Origin: Reticulitermes speratus
Lineage: Eukaryota; Arthropoda; Insecta; Blattodea; Rhinotermitidae
Direction of reading: 5' to 3'
Length of the DNA: 64,000 nt
Assembly (NCBI GenBank): GCA_021186555.1
Contig: JAJKFL010000003.1
Coordinates: 28,942,908 to 29,006,907 of the forward strand
In this document: positions 45,995-56,555 of the stretch, piece by piece
Position numbering within the stretch: the first letter of the stretch is position 1
Layout of the letters: the number at the start of each line of letters is the position of its first letter
Position numbers and translations under genes: made by a program
The notes under the pieces: generated by a model
Database searches by the model: none
Told to the model about the DNA's origin: nothing
Seen by the model: the letters and a program-made list of their open reading frames with translations, nothing else

Positions 45995-46265
45995 AAGTGA
46001 ATTAAACTTCAGGGAAAAAGGACTCTAAAATTACCGACGGATGTAGGCTGTCTACGCGACAGCTGCCATGCACAGGTGTACGACAAATTGGACACTACAG
46101 ATTCTGAGTTCCAGTATATATAACTTATATGTGTTATTAAAGATGAAATTTTAAGCCTTTTACGTACATTTTCATTCTTCTGGGATGTTACGCAGCCTAG
46201 ATTGGTAGTAAGTTACCGAGGTTTCGGGAAAACCTAAAAAAAGGTAAATGTAAAGGTAAAGTTCT
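45995..46265. other. Unassigned sequence
   Basis: No recognised element. Confidence 0.4.
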
Positions 46266-46269
46266 CCCT

Positions 46270-46573
46270 AGAACAGGCCATGAATGCCCAGAAGGGGAGT
46301 AGAGGTATAGCTCTACTCTTTCTTTAACCTCGGCGCTAGATGGGGGTGGGTGGTCAACGCCACGACCCGGCCGCTTTACCCCCGGGAATGACCCGGTACC
46401 CATTGTACAGGAGGCTGGGTAAGCCCCAGGGCCGGTCTGGACGGGTGCGGAAAATCTCACCCCCACCGGGATTCGATTCCCGGACCGTCCAGCTCGTAGC
46501 GAGTCGCTATACCGACTGCGCTATCCCAGCCCACTTTCGCGCTATACCGACTGCGCTATCCCAGCCCACTTTC
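46270..46573 (-). mobile_element. tRNA-derived SINE (GCGCAGTCGG family), with duplicated 5' end
   Basis: On the minus strand the head reads GGGATAGCGCAGTCGGTATA (A-box) ... GGGAATCGAATCCCGG (B-box). The body carries CCAGACCGGCCCTGG, GGGTACCGGGTCATTCCCGG, GTTGACCACCCACCCCCATC and TAGAGCTATACCTCTACTCC. About 34 bp covering the head start is duplicated in tandem (46506-46539 and 46540-46573). It is the reference copy for this family in the window. Confidence 0.9.
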
Positions 46574-46574
46574 G

Positions 46575-46990
46575 GGACAACCTATCGGTCCAATCGTCAA
46601 GGGTAAAGTAGTCCACGAAGCATTTTACTGTTAGACATATTTTAGCTATAATTTTAATGGATGCTTAAATGTAATTTATTTTTGCAAACTTTAAACATTT
46701 TCTTTGTTGCTTGATACATTAACAACAGTATCTAACGGTACAGTGATTATAAATGACGAGGTAGTAAGATGTGGAAGAAAGCGGCCTTGGTCTGTTGGAA
46801 GTACTGTCTCGTAATATTCCTGGAGAGACTAAGAAAAATGACTGTTGTGTCAAAGCAAGAGCTGAGCTCATGTCTCGTGTACGGCGTACGTACCGTCAGT
46901 ACATGCACCAGAGTTCAGCCATAGAGACCGTGGTTAGCGTGGAGAATAACAGAACGTGAAAACAAGAACGTAGTACTCACCTAAGATAAC
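46575..46990. other. Unassigned sequence
   Basis: No recognised element. Confidence 0.4.
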
Positions 46991-46997
46991 TTCCACG

Positions 46998-47218
46998 GAG
47001 GCCCGGGGTTCGGTCCCAGGTCAAGTCCATGTGAGATTTGTGGTGGACAAAGTGGCACTGGGACAGGTTTTTCTCCGAGTTGTCGGTTTTCCCCTGTCGA
47101 TTTCATTCCACTGGTGCTCCATTAATTGTAAAAATTGGTAAAAAAAACTGCTCATCTTCATCACAGGGTTGCACAAAAAGCCTTAAGGCTGTGGTGCGAG
47201 GGCCCTTCATAAAAAAAA
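46998..47218 (+). mobile_element. tRNA-derived SINE (GGCTCAGGCGG head), 5' truncated
   Basis: It begins within the head at GGAGGCCCGGGGTTCGGTCC and runs through the same body and tail as 44034-44310, ending in A9. Flanking AAGATAACTT and AAGATTACTT may be a degenerate target-site duplication. Confidence 0.8.
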
Positions 47219-47219
47219 A

Positions 47220-48715
47220 GATTACTTGGGAAGTCCATATTGAACACGCAGCCCTCCACGTTTTGAACCCAGATCACTTGGTTACAAAACGGAATACTTT
47301 TACTTAACGAACTAACTAACCTTCTTCCGGGATTGCTATAGTACACTTACCCGCTTAGTGGACACGCGTGTAATTATCGCTTGAAAAGAACAGCACACTG
47401 ACGGCAGACGGAGCTGGTTGGTCTAAGTCTACTCTACTTCAGACTTGGCTCAATCATTATGAATCAGTCATCTGTTAACTGAATCATTAAGTACAAAGCC
47501 TCAACTTTAACCCTGTGTTGTAGGTTTAACAGCCGGGGAAGCTGCGTAATACAGACCTTCAGAATTTACACACTTCACTAAATACTATTACGGTGATAAA
47601 ATCAGGGAGAGGAAAGTATACAAACTTTTCGTATGGAAACCTGAATGAAAGAGACCATGTGGAAGACATACACGTAGACGTAAGGATAATATTAAATTGA
47701 TCTTTTGCACTGGATTCATTTGTCGCCCGTCTATTGTCGTATGAGCAAGAGCTCGCCACTGGACACCCCACCCTGAAAGTGCTGCGTACCGACAGACAGT
47801 TTGTAACTAATCGCAGAGAAATTGATGTTACATGACGTCTCATGCAGTAATTTGGTATTATACATAAAGATATATAGATGTGCTAGTAATTATGCCGCTC
47901 GCGGATTTTAATTTTGTGTTGTATGACGTCAGACAAACAGCAACAGACGCGACAGTTCTACTGCTGTTGCATTTAATCTGTCGAGTGATTCATTCATCTT
48001 GCAATCCGGAATGCACCGAAGATTACGCATCTGATCCAGTCTGCCTTGGAGTGTCACAGAAGTGTGTCAAACGTCGTAAATCAGAGCTGGTGACATCCTC
48101 CACGCCAACCATCGCGTAATTGCAGTCTTCCCTAATTGTCAGCGTTAGCATCACCCTTGCTGCTGTATGGACTGTATGATTTCCCCCTCCACTTTCTTTA
48201 CCCCTGCATCTTTCACCTTACTCTCCCCTCCATTCCTTTCTTTTCCTTCCACAGAAACAACTGAAACGACTTGAGCAGCGGACGAAGGTATGTTCCGTAG
48301 CGCAGTACGTTGTGATCAAATTACGCCATATGGTTACCAAGTTTTGACTGTATGAAATATGCTAATAGCAAGTGGAATAAAAATTTCTGACGTTTAAAAG
48401 TATCATTCCTCAGTGAGTAATAAAGGACATCGGCCGGGAGCGTGTGTAATTGAGTGTTTGTTTACATCATGAAATGGCGGTAGCAGTGACATGCTTGGTA
48501 TCAAGTGGCAGTGGATTTCTTTCCCCTGTTAACATCAAAATGTGTTAACAGTTTCTGGATCCGTCACCACCAACGCTTCTGAGCTACACTTTTAGCTTGA
48601 AGGTAATTCACACAATTACTCTTAAATTTAACATCGTTTCTGGCTGTCGATAACTCTGGCTGACGCAAGCATTAAAGTTGCTTGCCATCGACGTTTAATA
48701 CACAAGTTTATGGAT
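47220..48715. other. Unassigned sequence; pyrimidine-rich tract 48180-48255
   Basis: A 75-base C/T-rich stretch lies at 48180-48255. Nothing else is recognised. Confidence 0.4.
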
Positions 48716-48723
48716 ATGGATCG

Positions 48724-49048
48724 AAATAAAGTTGTACTTCTGGTGATGTCAATAATGGAAAATTATACTGTTTAATTCATAGAACCCCCATAAAGTTCTA
48801 CTTCTAGTGATTTCGATAGTGGAAAATTATACTGTTTAATTCATAGAACCCCCATAAAGTTGTTGTTCTGGTGATTTCGATAGTGGAAAATTATACTGTT
48901 TAATTCATAGAACCCCATAAAGTTGTACTTTTGGTGATTTCGATAGTGAAAAATTGTACTGTTTCATTCACAGAACGCCCATAAAGTTGTACTTCTGGTG
49001 ATTTCGATAGTGGAAAATTATACTGTTTAATTCATAGAATCCCAATTT
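48724..49048. repeat. 64-bp minisatellite, 5 copies
   Basis: Units begin AAAGTTGTACTTCTGGTGAT near 48728, 48792, 48856, 48919 and 48983. They contain GTGGAAAATTATACTGTTTA and end in CATAGAACCCCCAT. The fourth unit is one base shorter. Confidence 0.95.
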
Positions 49049-49111
49049 CTTTAAAGGAAACTAACTTTCTAAAACTTAAACGATACACAGATAAAACGTG
49101 ATGATTTAAAA

Positions 49112-49377
49112 CAATGGTGTAGCTAGGGTTTTTGGCACTTGAGGCGAATAATCACAATGGCTCCCGCCCCCAACAGAAAGTATCTTTAAAAGTCACAATT
49201 ATTTATTGAATTTCTTGTTATTCGTCTCAATAATTTAAAATCTGTTGAGCGCAGAAAATCAAATTTCTCCATTTAAACTTTTCATTTGGCTGCCCACTTT
49301 GCTCCCCTTTGGACTCTGCCGCTCGGGGGCGGCCGCGCCAATCGTCCGCCCCCCCCCCCCCCCCAGCTACAACCCTG
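49112..49377. mobile_element. Non-autonomous DNA transposon, CAGTGGCG-terminus family, copy 2
   Basis: The left end CAATGGTGTAGCTAGGGTTT is mirrored by CCCCAGCTACAACCCTG at the right (reversed, CAGGGTTGTAGCTGGGG), with a C16 run (49349-49364) immediately inside. The interior matches 35613-35855. It encodes nothing. The superfamily is uncertain, possibly hAT. Confidence 0.65.
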
Positions 49378-49379
49378 CT

Positions 49380-50775
49380 TCAAAAAGAAATTGTCTAAAT
49401 TAGTGGCTGTATTTACATTTTTAGAACTATAATCGTTTAATGATACTACTGTTGGGTTCAACTAGTGTCGTGTGTCTGCTGGAAGAAACAAGAAAAATTA
49501 GAATTCTTGTAACTCCACTTACATTTTTGTGCATTTTTTAAATTCTCATCTAAAACTTTATCTCTTAGTTTACTGTTTACATAGAGCAAGATGTATAATA
49601 AAGTTATAGCGTACTGAAACTTCTTGAATGTGGGGTTTTCAAATTATGACGCTGCGAACATGCTTGTACTCGTAAAAGCGGCCGGCCTGGACTAGTTCAC
49701 CACTCACGCAGAACAAATGCTGACATTTTGCATGCATCATTGTATTCAGTCTCCATTTAGTGCTGATACAGAACATAGAGTGGTTCACACTACCTATTTA
49801 ATGTAGTGCATAATCTAATTCTGAAATAGGTTAACTCCTGCATTTTCTTTGTTGTATCTGTTCACCATTCATACAACGTAATATTTAAATTGAATGACTA
49901 TTAGGGTGTGTATACATATAAATAGGTCCAACCGCTCTAACTTTATTCATTTCTTCCTATAAAATTTAATTAAATAATTAAAATCAGTTGGTATTAAAAC
50001 ATGTAAATGTACGTATTCAGCAACATAAAATAATGGGAATTGTACACATATAGGAAATTCCATTACATTTGAGGTACAAATGTACTGTTGCAAAGCTGCT
50101 CCACTACTTGGAACCACGAATGTTGTTCTTTTTCCGCATGTTATTAACATCCATCACGTTGAGAAATGTTTCATATAGACAGTTGTAGACTTTATGGAGT
50201 GGATGTTTGTGTAGGATGATATTCCTTCAGATTTTGCGCAGGGACTTTGTTTCATGTGACCAATCTCTTTTGTTATGTCCTTTCGGCTCATCGTATAAAC
50301 CGTAGCCGCTGCGTGGCCCATTAACACGCGTGTTGGTATAGGTACGTGAATTGAAAAAAATATATTAGTCATAAAAATAATATTTCTACCGTATATTTTA
50401 ACGTTAGGGATGCTAATTAAATTCTCACGTTGGCGCTCAGTGTAGACCTGTAAGTAAAAACTTTAAATCGATGTCTGATTATAAGTTTCGGGGATAAAAG
50501 TCACGGCTCTCCCAGTTACGGGATAATTTGGTGTACTTTGTGCTAAAGCCGCACAATAAATTCTTAGAATGTAGTTTCTCGTTATAGACATGCTTGAATA
50601 CTAATCCCTCTTGGTTACGTTGTGTTGAGGAGGTTGGTGGTACAGAAGGAAGGTAATGCTAATAAAAATGCTCTGGCCTGATTGATTATTTTTTTAAATT
50701 TTGTATTGTGAAGCACGATAGGCAGATGTAATTTTAGTGCGAAAGTCCGGAACGTTTTCGTTTAAACGGGAGATT
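49380..50775. other. Unassigned sequence
   Basis: No recognised element. Confidence 0.4.
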
Positions 50776-50782
50776 CATTGAA

Positions 50783-51050
50783 GGCTCGCCAGGACAGCGT
50801 AGTCGGCATAGCGGCTCGCTACGGGCTGGACGGTCCGTGGATCGAATCCTGGTGTGAGTGAGATTTTTCGCACCCGTCCAGACCGGTCCTGGGGGCCCAT
50901 GCAGCCTCCTGTACAATAGGTGCTGGGTCTCATTCCCGGGAGTAAAGCGGCCAGGGCGTGGCGTTGACCACCCACCTCTATCTAGCTCCAAGGTTAAAGA
51001 TTAGAGCTATACCTCTACTCCCCTCTCGGCCTACATGGCCTATTCTACGA
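50783..51050 (+). mobile_element. tRNA-derived SINE (GCGCAGTCGG family), plus-strand copy
   Basis: The head AGGACAGCGTAGTCGGCATA (A-box with one change) ... GTGGATCGAATCCTGG (B-box). The body GACCGGTCCTGGGGGCCCAT, TGTACAATAGGTGCTGGGTC, GTTGACCACCCACCTCTATC and tail AGAGCTATACCTCTACTCCC match the 46.3 kb copy throughout. Confidence 0.9.
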
Positions 51051-51249
51051 TGAACTTGCACTCAGACCTGTACTGTTTCTCTTTCTCATTCCTGCTGCTT
51101 GACCACAGTAGACACTCGTTACGTTACTGTGGCAACCCTCTTGCATAGCCGTGTAGGTCACTCGGTCATTCACGGTAGCGCTCGCGTAGCAACGTGTGAT
51201 GCACAAGAGGCCGCATCTGCTCGCCTATCTCACTCAGTAGCTATCTAGA

Positions 51250-52073
51250 TATCGTGCGAAACGGAATATACATTCTGATGGAGAGGGGAATGAGCATTGT
51301 TGCTGTCGGAAACCGTTATGGTGTAAACCAGTGGTTCCCAAAGTGGGCGGTACCGCCCCCTGGGGGGCGGTGGGATTACCGAGGTGGGCGCTAATAGGTA
51401 CGAGAGGTGGAAGGGAGCGCTGTTATTATCACAGGGGGGCGCTAGTATACAAGTAGTGCATTTATTTTTATAATAAAATTTAAATGAAGTAATTTTTGTG
51501 TTAAAAATAAAAAAATTAACTAAATTTCTTAGTATTTTAATTTATGAATCTTATTCAGGCATATATTATTTTTTAATAAACTATTGCTAGATGAATTATT
51601 GTTAATCATAAAAAATATAATAACTTTTAATTTATTAATTAACACATAAAACATTAAGTTTAACTCTTATAATGTTATGTAAACGATTTTTTAAATATAA
51701 AATAAAAGTGGAGACAAAAGCGCATTTATGTTTTTTTTTAAAAGGTAGGGGGGCGCTGTGGGTGTGTATATGGAACCGAAAAAGTTTGGGAACCACTGGT
51801 GTAAACGAATAAATGATTCGTTTCTACAGGAGACTGAATACAGGCGTTAAGGCCAAGGCTCCGCCGAGTACGAAACTTGCTTGTGTAAGCCGTGGTGTCA
51901 CTAACTCTACAAGATGGAAAGGGTCTTGTGTGTGGCTGAAGATGGAGATGGAGGGTGACACGATACCATACAAGGAGGTGTATAAGGAGATACAGAAGAA
52001 GGCAAAGCAATCGGCGATCACCCTTTTCTTCACGCGGTTTTCAGCCTTCTTCTCCGCAATGCGATTACCCTGA
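51250..52073 (+). pseudogene. pogo/Tigger-type transposase N-terminal relic, split by a hAT MITE
   Basis: Before the insertion: LMERGMSIVAVGNRYGVN. After it: E, stop, MIRFYRRLNTGVKAKA, then WKGSCVWLKMEMEGDTIPYK and EVYKEIQKKAKQ. The first part fits the psq-type helix-turn-helix (..mekG.s...va..ygvnestir). The second fits the CENP-B-type domain (me.al..Wl.....g.pi....i..ka). An in-frame stop replaces the serine after the N-E pair. No DDE core follows. The MITE at 51329-51798 interrupts codons that rejoin across the duplicated octamer. Confidence 0.65.
51329..51798. mobile_element. hAT MITE, 470 bp, copy 2
   Basis: The same terminal repeats CAGTGGTTCCCAAA and TTTGGGAACCACTG as copy 1 at 25533-26015, flanked by the exact octamer GTGTAAAC (51321-51328 and 51799-51806). 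The interior is closely similar to copy 1, with small indels. The two copies differ little, so they are of the same subfamily. The target here is a pogo transposase. Confidence 0.95.
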
Positions 52074-52075
52074 CA

Positions 52076-52670
52076 ACTTGCAGCTATGAAAACGTACGTC
52101 GTTACAACAAACACCAGCACAAATATGTTCGTGTTTATTACTTAGTAGTTTACGTACTATAATGTTTTGCGTGTCTTTGGTTCCGTTAGCCCCTTTTTCC
52201 CATAAGGCCGCGCATCACGGTTACACGGTTCCCGGGATTTTTAAAGAAAATGACCTTCGCGAAGAGCGAGAGTTGGCCTTACCTCGTCCTCCTGTCAAAC
52301 TGGTTTCTGTCGTATTGCTGTTACTTGTAAATTGAGCAGAGATGTTATTTTAGTCGTTACAAGCTTATCTTCCTGCGTGTTTAAAAGCTGAACTCGCCCG
52401 TATGCCCAGCACTGTGATGTCCTTAACTTAAGACAGACGTGGATTGCTGTGACCAGTGCTTCATATGCAGAACGCGCGCTCAGCATTCTGCTCAGTACGT
52501 ACAGAGCAATAACCATAACGAAGGAATTGTTCTTTACCATCTCTGCCCATTCAATATTATTTACTAACCCCACACACGTATTTCAGTGCAAATCAAACTC
52601 TGCAGCAAGTACAGCGTTGTTAAATGACCTGTGAAAATGGTGCAGGTCCATTTTATAGTAACCGCTATTT
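52076..52670. other. Unassigned sequence
   Basis: No recognised element. Confidence 0.4.
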
Positions 52671-52671
52671 T

Positions 52672-52731
52672 GGTTGCACAATAAGTCTCAAGGCTGCGGT
52701 GCGTCCGTAGCATCTGCTGCGGGGCTCTTCA

Positions 52732-52765
<34 letters not shown>
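52672..52765 (+). mobile_element. SINE 3' fragment with A33 tail
   Basis: GGTTGCACAATAAGTCTCAA, GGCTGCGGTGCGTCCGTAGC and GGGGCTCTTCAC, then 33 consecutive A (52733-52765), match the tail of the SINE at 44034. The long uninterrupted A run suggests a fairly young or recently expanded tail. Confidence 0.85.
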
Positions 52766-52766
<1 letters not shown>

Positions 52767-52769
52767 ACT

Positions 52770-55035
52770 CGCTGTTTTTCTTCTCACCCAAGACTTTGAG
52801 AGTCTAGACGGCGCAGTGCAAAATATTAAGGCCCTAATTTTATCCCAAGGAAACTGTGTTTGCACATCTGTAGATGCAACTTCCTCAGCTGAAGAGTATT
52901 CCTTGCTTAAAAGCAGATGAAGTGAAAAGTAAGATGCAGCCCATATAAAACATAAAAAGCCCGCCACAAAGAGCAACACTTCCTGATCACTTCCTTCCAC
53001 CATTATTCAGAAGAAATAACAGCTTGGACTTTTTGCCACCAGAGTGACGGCCGTTGCTTCTTGTCAATTTCTAAAGCAATGGTTCGGTTTAGGAAGTGGT
53101 CCAATTTACGCGGTCTTCTCCTACATAATTTTAGAACTCTAAACTAAGCAGCGCTAGTATCGCTTCCAATGAAACTTCGTGCTTCTACCATGTTGCTTTT
53201 GCCAGTTTTACGAAATCACAAAGTATAAGGTTGGCGTGGCCTCCAATTAAATAAATTCCGTACGAAGTTTGGTGAGAATCGGTAATTTCATAAACCTAAT
53301 TTATTTCCTTAAGAAAGGAAACTAGACCAAAATTAATTTCTGAAAGTGTTTGTACCACAATACGAACAATCGTGGAAATTTGAAAAAAAAATGTTGCTGG
53401 AACTGAACGCCAAGGTTTTAAAAATCCACAGGGGTAAAACGTGTGCTTTCTGTTGGACGATTGCAGTATTTTGTATGGGCCTACACTGCGTGAATATTCG
53501 GAAGTCCAGAAAAGAATTATCTTTCCAAAGTCGCCGATCTGTCTCTTGTAATGGTGAAGTAACAGCAAATTAACAATGTTACGGAAATGTTTGCCCCATT
53601 ACTTAAACATTGAAGGACGGATCAAAGCAAGAAATAAGAACGAAATTTCAAACTGCTAGACATTTGTGGTTTTATTTTGATACCAGCAGAGCTTGCACTA
53701 TTTAGAAGAGGATAGTTTTTTGTTTATTACCCTGACGATAATTTTCCTTCAAGTCTGTGATTGGACCGTTCAGTGGCATAAGAAGTACAGCGGTTAATTT
53801 CCGTAACATAGATGTATGTTGTTACATTAGTAACTGCCGGAGCAGCTTACTGTTTATAGTGACTGGGTACGAAGTAAATGATTGGGGTTCAACTTTCGGC
53901 TGGAACAGTCGTTCTTTTTCAGTCATATGAAAAGTCCTTTCAAAGTGCTTGATACCAAATTAGTCAAAGAAACTGCACGGAAAGAGTTAATAGCACAGTG
54001 TAACGTACTTGGACACACTAATGCTTCTTTTGTGCCAGAAGAAGGAGCAACACCAATCTGGATTTTGCAGTTATATTTCAAGTAAGAGGAGTCATTGTCA
54101 AATAAGCATCGCCTTTCTCTATGCTGTAACAGGAAGTTCTGTTCAACTGCCGATCTACGCCATTGTATTTCAGAAGGTTTATTTAGCTGCATGTGCGAGG
54201 TGCATTTCCAAAAGAGTTTCGGCTGTCTTGCTTTCACGAGCTTTCCAGGCAGAATTCTGTAACTCTCCCACACACGTGTTGCGTGTCTCAACTAGCCTTA
54301 TCCATCAGTCGCAGCGTGAGAGTCATGTGAAGCGGATATGTGAGTTAGGCGATGGATTTTACTTTTACGAGCCTTTTTACCGGGAATGGAGTCGAGGTGC
54401 TCCATCTTAGCCATATTGACGTGTAATATGATGCTTAAAGGCAACAAATTAAAACGTGTGAGGGGCACATAATCGTAAGATCGAGGAAAGTATACTACTG
54501 AAGATCAGTTACCAAGATATTTTAAAAAACTGGAACCCAGATAGTACGTTATTGGAACCTCTGTCTGTATGTCGTGGACATGTAAATTTACAGTCCGGAT
54601 GTGTAAATGTGTTCTCTTGTTCCACTGTTTTATGGTCAGTTACAATTTCGCATTAATTACCACAAATCCGTCACTTACGTTGGAGTGAAGTTTTCGTGCT
54701 GTGTATCTCAAAACTAACTTCATATTTTCCAGTAATATTCCAAACGTTCTGGAGTTGCATTATTCCCTTCAGCTGTCTCTCAGATAGTTACCGCGGTCAG
54801 CGCGGAAGTATGTGCTGTATAATAAAATTCCAGCTCAAATGTATGGAAGTATATTTAGATGTGCCTTTTATTCGCTGAAGTCCAGTTTAATTGTCGGTAT
54901 TCCAACCGTTGCCACATGAACGAGCTTCCTTATAATACTCCTTTAGGATATTAGGATATATTAGGATATGTGTGAATTAGATTTTAGTCGCCGAGAGCGC
55001 TGCAGTGTGAAAACGTCTGCACGTTCTGTTAAATG
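52770..55035. other. Unassigned sequence
   Basis: About 2.3 kb. Frames of 122 codons (minus, 53923-54291) and 133 codons (plus, 54009-54410) overlap each other; neither is recognised. The short tandem TAGGATAT recurs at 54947-54968. Confidence 0.35.
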
Positions 55036-55320
55036 GATGGTAAAAGGGAAGAACAAATCGTGAGCCGCAACTAAATTTATATCAGTTTTATTGTTTGCTA
55101 CATGTTTCGACTTAGTGAAAAACCACTACCAGGAAACTAAAAATACGTAAAGAAAGATAATTAAATACAATCCATCAAAATTATAGTTTTTCAGACAGCT
55201 GAGATCTGAACTTTAAAAATATTTGACTTGTATAAGCCGAAACTAGATAAAAGTAAAGATTATGTATTAATACATTAAAGTATAATAAGTGTATGTTATA
55301 TTAAAATATTAATTTTTTCA

Positions 55321-55486
55321 GGACTTCGGGTGTGAAAGGGAATTTCTTCATTATTAAAACAAGCCTCGTAGGGTACAATTTGCATTAATTTTGTTTCTTA
55401 CTTTTGATTGACGTTGAAGAGGTAAACATTGTACCCCACGAGGCTTTTTGGTAATGAAGAAATTCCCTTTCACGCCCGAAGTACTG
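55321..55486. repeat. Inner inverted repeat, about 60-bp arms
   Basis: Arms 55321-55381 and 55427-55486 pair with few mismatches (shared word GAAGAAATTCCCTTTCAC). The loop is 45 bases. It has no hammerhead-like motif. Confidence 0.85.
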
Positions 55487-55597
55487 AAAACAATTTTTAA
55501 TATTTTAATATATTATCCAATTATTACATTTTAATATTTTAATGTAAAATGTTAATATTATACACATGTCGTGCAATTGTCTAATATAAAAACCTTA

Positions 55598-55735
55598 TTT
55601 CCAACTAGTTACACAATACATAGCGTGATGCGCCATGTTTCGTGGCCGAAACTTGTAGCTCCTTGAAGATGGCTGCGGTTCGTGGCCGAAACGCGTAGGA
55701 GTATTAAACTATGTATTGTGCAATTACTTGGAAAT
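55598..55735 (+). repeat. Nested inverted repeat with hammerhead-like centre
   Basis: Arms CCAACTAGTTACACAATACA and TGTATTGTGCAATTACTTGG enclose TTGAAGA (55663-55669), a stem II of about 7 bp, GAAAC (55688-55692), GC, GT and A55697. Stem I pairs CTCC (55659-55662) with GGAG (55698-55701). The only core defect is U for C at position 3. A partial second GAAAC copy lies just upstream (55648-55652). Confidence 0.6.
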
Positions 55736-55880
55736 AAATTTGTGTATTAATATGCAGTCTTGACTCTTATCTAGTTTTGGCTTACTCAACTCCAGTTTTC
55801 GTAAATTTGAGATCTCGGTTATCTGGAAAAGTATCATTTTAATGGGTTGTATTTAATTATATTTCCTTATGTATTTTTAA

Positions 55881-55922
55881 TTGCCTGATGATGGTTTATC
55901 ACTAAGTCGAAACGTGTAGCAA
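55881..55922 (+). ncRNA. Hammerhead ribozyme candidate, intact core
   Basis: Stem I TTGC/GCAA (55881-55884 with 55919-55922). Core CTGATGA (55885-55891). One U, then stem II GGTTTA/TAAGTC with two G-U pairs and loop TCAC. GAAA (55909-55912), stem III AC/GT with a 2-base loop, and cleavage-site residue A55918. All invariant core residues are present. The minute stem III is typical of PLE hammerheads, which may need dimerisation to work well. Activity is not shown. Confidence 0.65.
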
Positions 55923-55979
55923 GCAATAAAAGTGATAGAAGTTTAGTTGTGTTTGACGGTTTGTACTTCCTTTTTATTG

Positions 55980-56540
55980 TTCATATTTCACAACGGGGTG
56001 TCATTGATGAAGCTAAATGGACGGTTCCTATTCTCGCCACGTAACCATCCGTGGCGTTCCAAGCCAAAGCATACGGGGGTATTAGCACTGCTCCATTATT
56101 TTTAGGATATGTAGAAGTTGTGGCATTTCTCTTTCGCATTGTCTTTGGAAATTTGCGAGTACGTTTAATTTGGCCATCTGAGCAAATTATGTCCTGGGAT
56201 TTTATATTGCAAATTTTATTTCCTTACGTGCAGACGATTGTATTTTTAAAACACATCACGTGCATTACGCCCACACTTACAGCAATAATAATAAACTATA
56301 AATCCTTAACTCAAGAAACTTGCATAAGAAAGGGGGAAATAGAGACATTTACAATCGAAGTGACGGTTTTGATTGATAATCGATTCGTAATTTATTTAAT
56401 GTAACTCAGCCATCCAGAAAGCTCTTTCCTACAAGACGCATATGTACTTCTTCGTGTAGGAGTTATTCTTTAGGGTTAAAGGTAAGTATGAATGAACCAC
56501 TAACGAAATAAATAATGATAAGCGTTGCGTATAAAAGTGT
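55980..56540. other. Unassigned; 117-codon frame at 56051-56404
   Basis: The frame is hydrophobic, with no recognised family. Confidence 0.3.
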
Positions 56541-56555
56541 AGTAATACCACTTAG

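Larger units (their letters stand above)
55041..55976. mobile_element. Long foldback (936 bp) with PLE-type hammerheads in both arms
   Basis: Arms 55041-55280 and 55741-55976 are diverged inverted repeats over about 235 bp. Each contains a hammerhead-like motif near its outer part: intact core in the right arm (55881-55922, plus) and decayed in the left (55097-55135, minus). Two further inverted repeats sit between them (55321-55486 and 55598-55735). There is no coding sequence. It is probably built from PLE terminal repeats inserted head to head. Confidence 0.7.

Noticed and set aside
46500-46573. A genuine tRNA gene on the minus strand
   Set aside because: The A- and B-boxes belong to the head of a SINE whose body follows immediately.
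53923-54410. Overlapping 122- and 133-codon genes on opposite strands
   Set aside because: Neither has a recognised motif, and mutual overlap of this kind is usual for chance frames.
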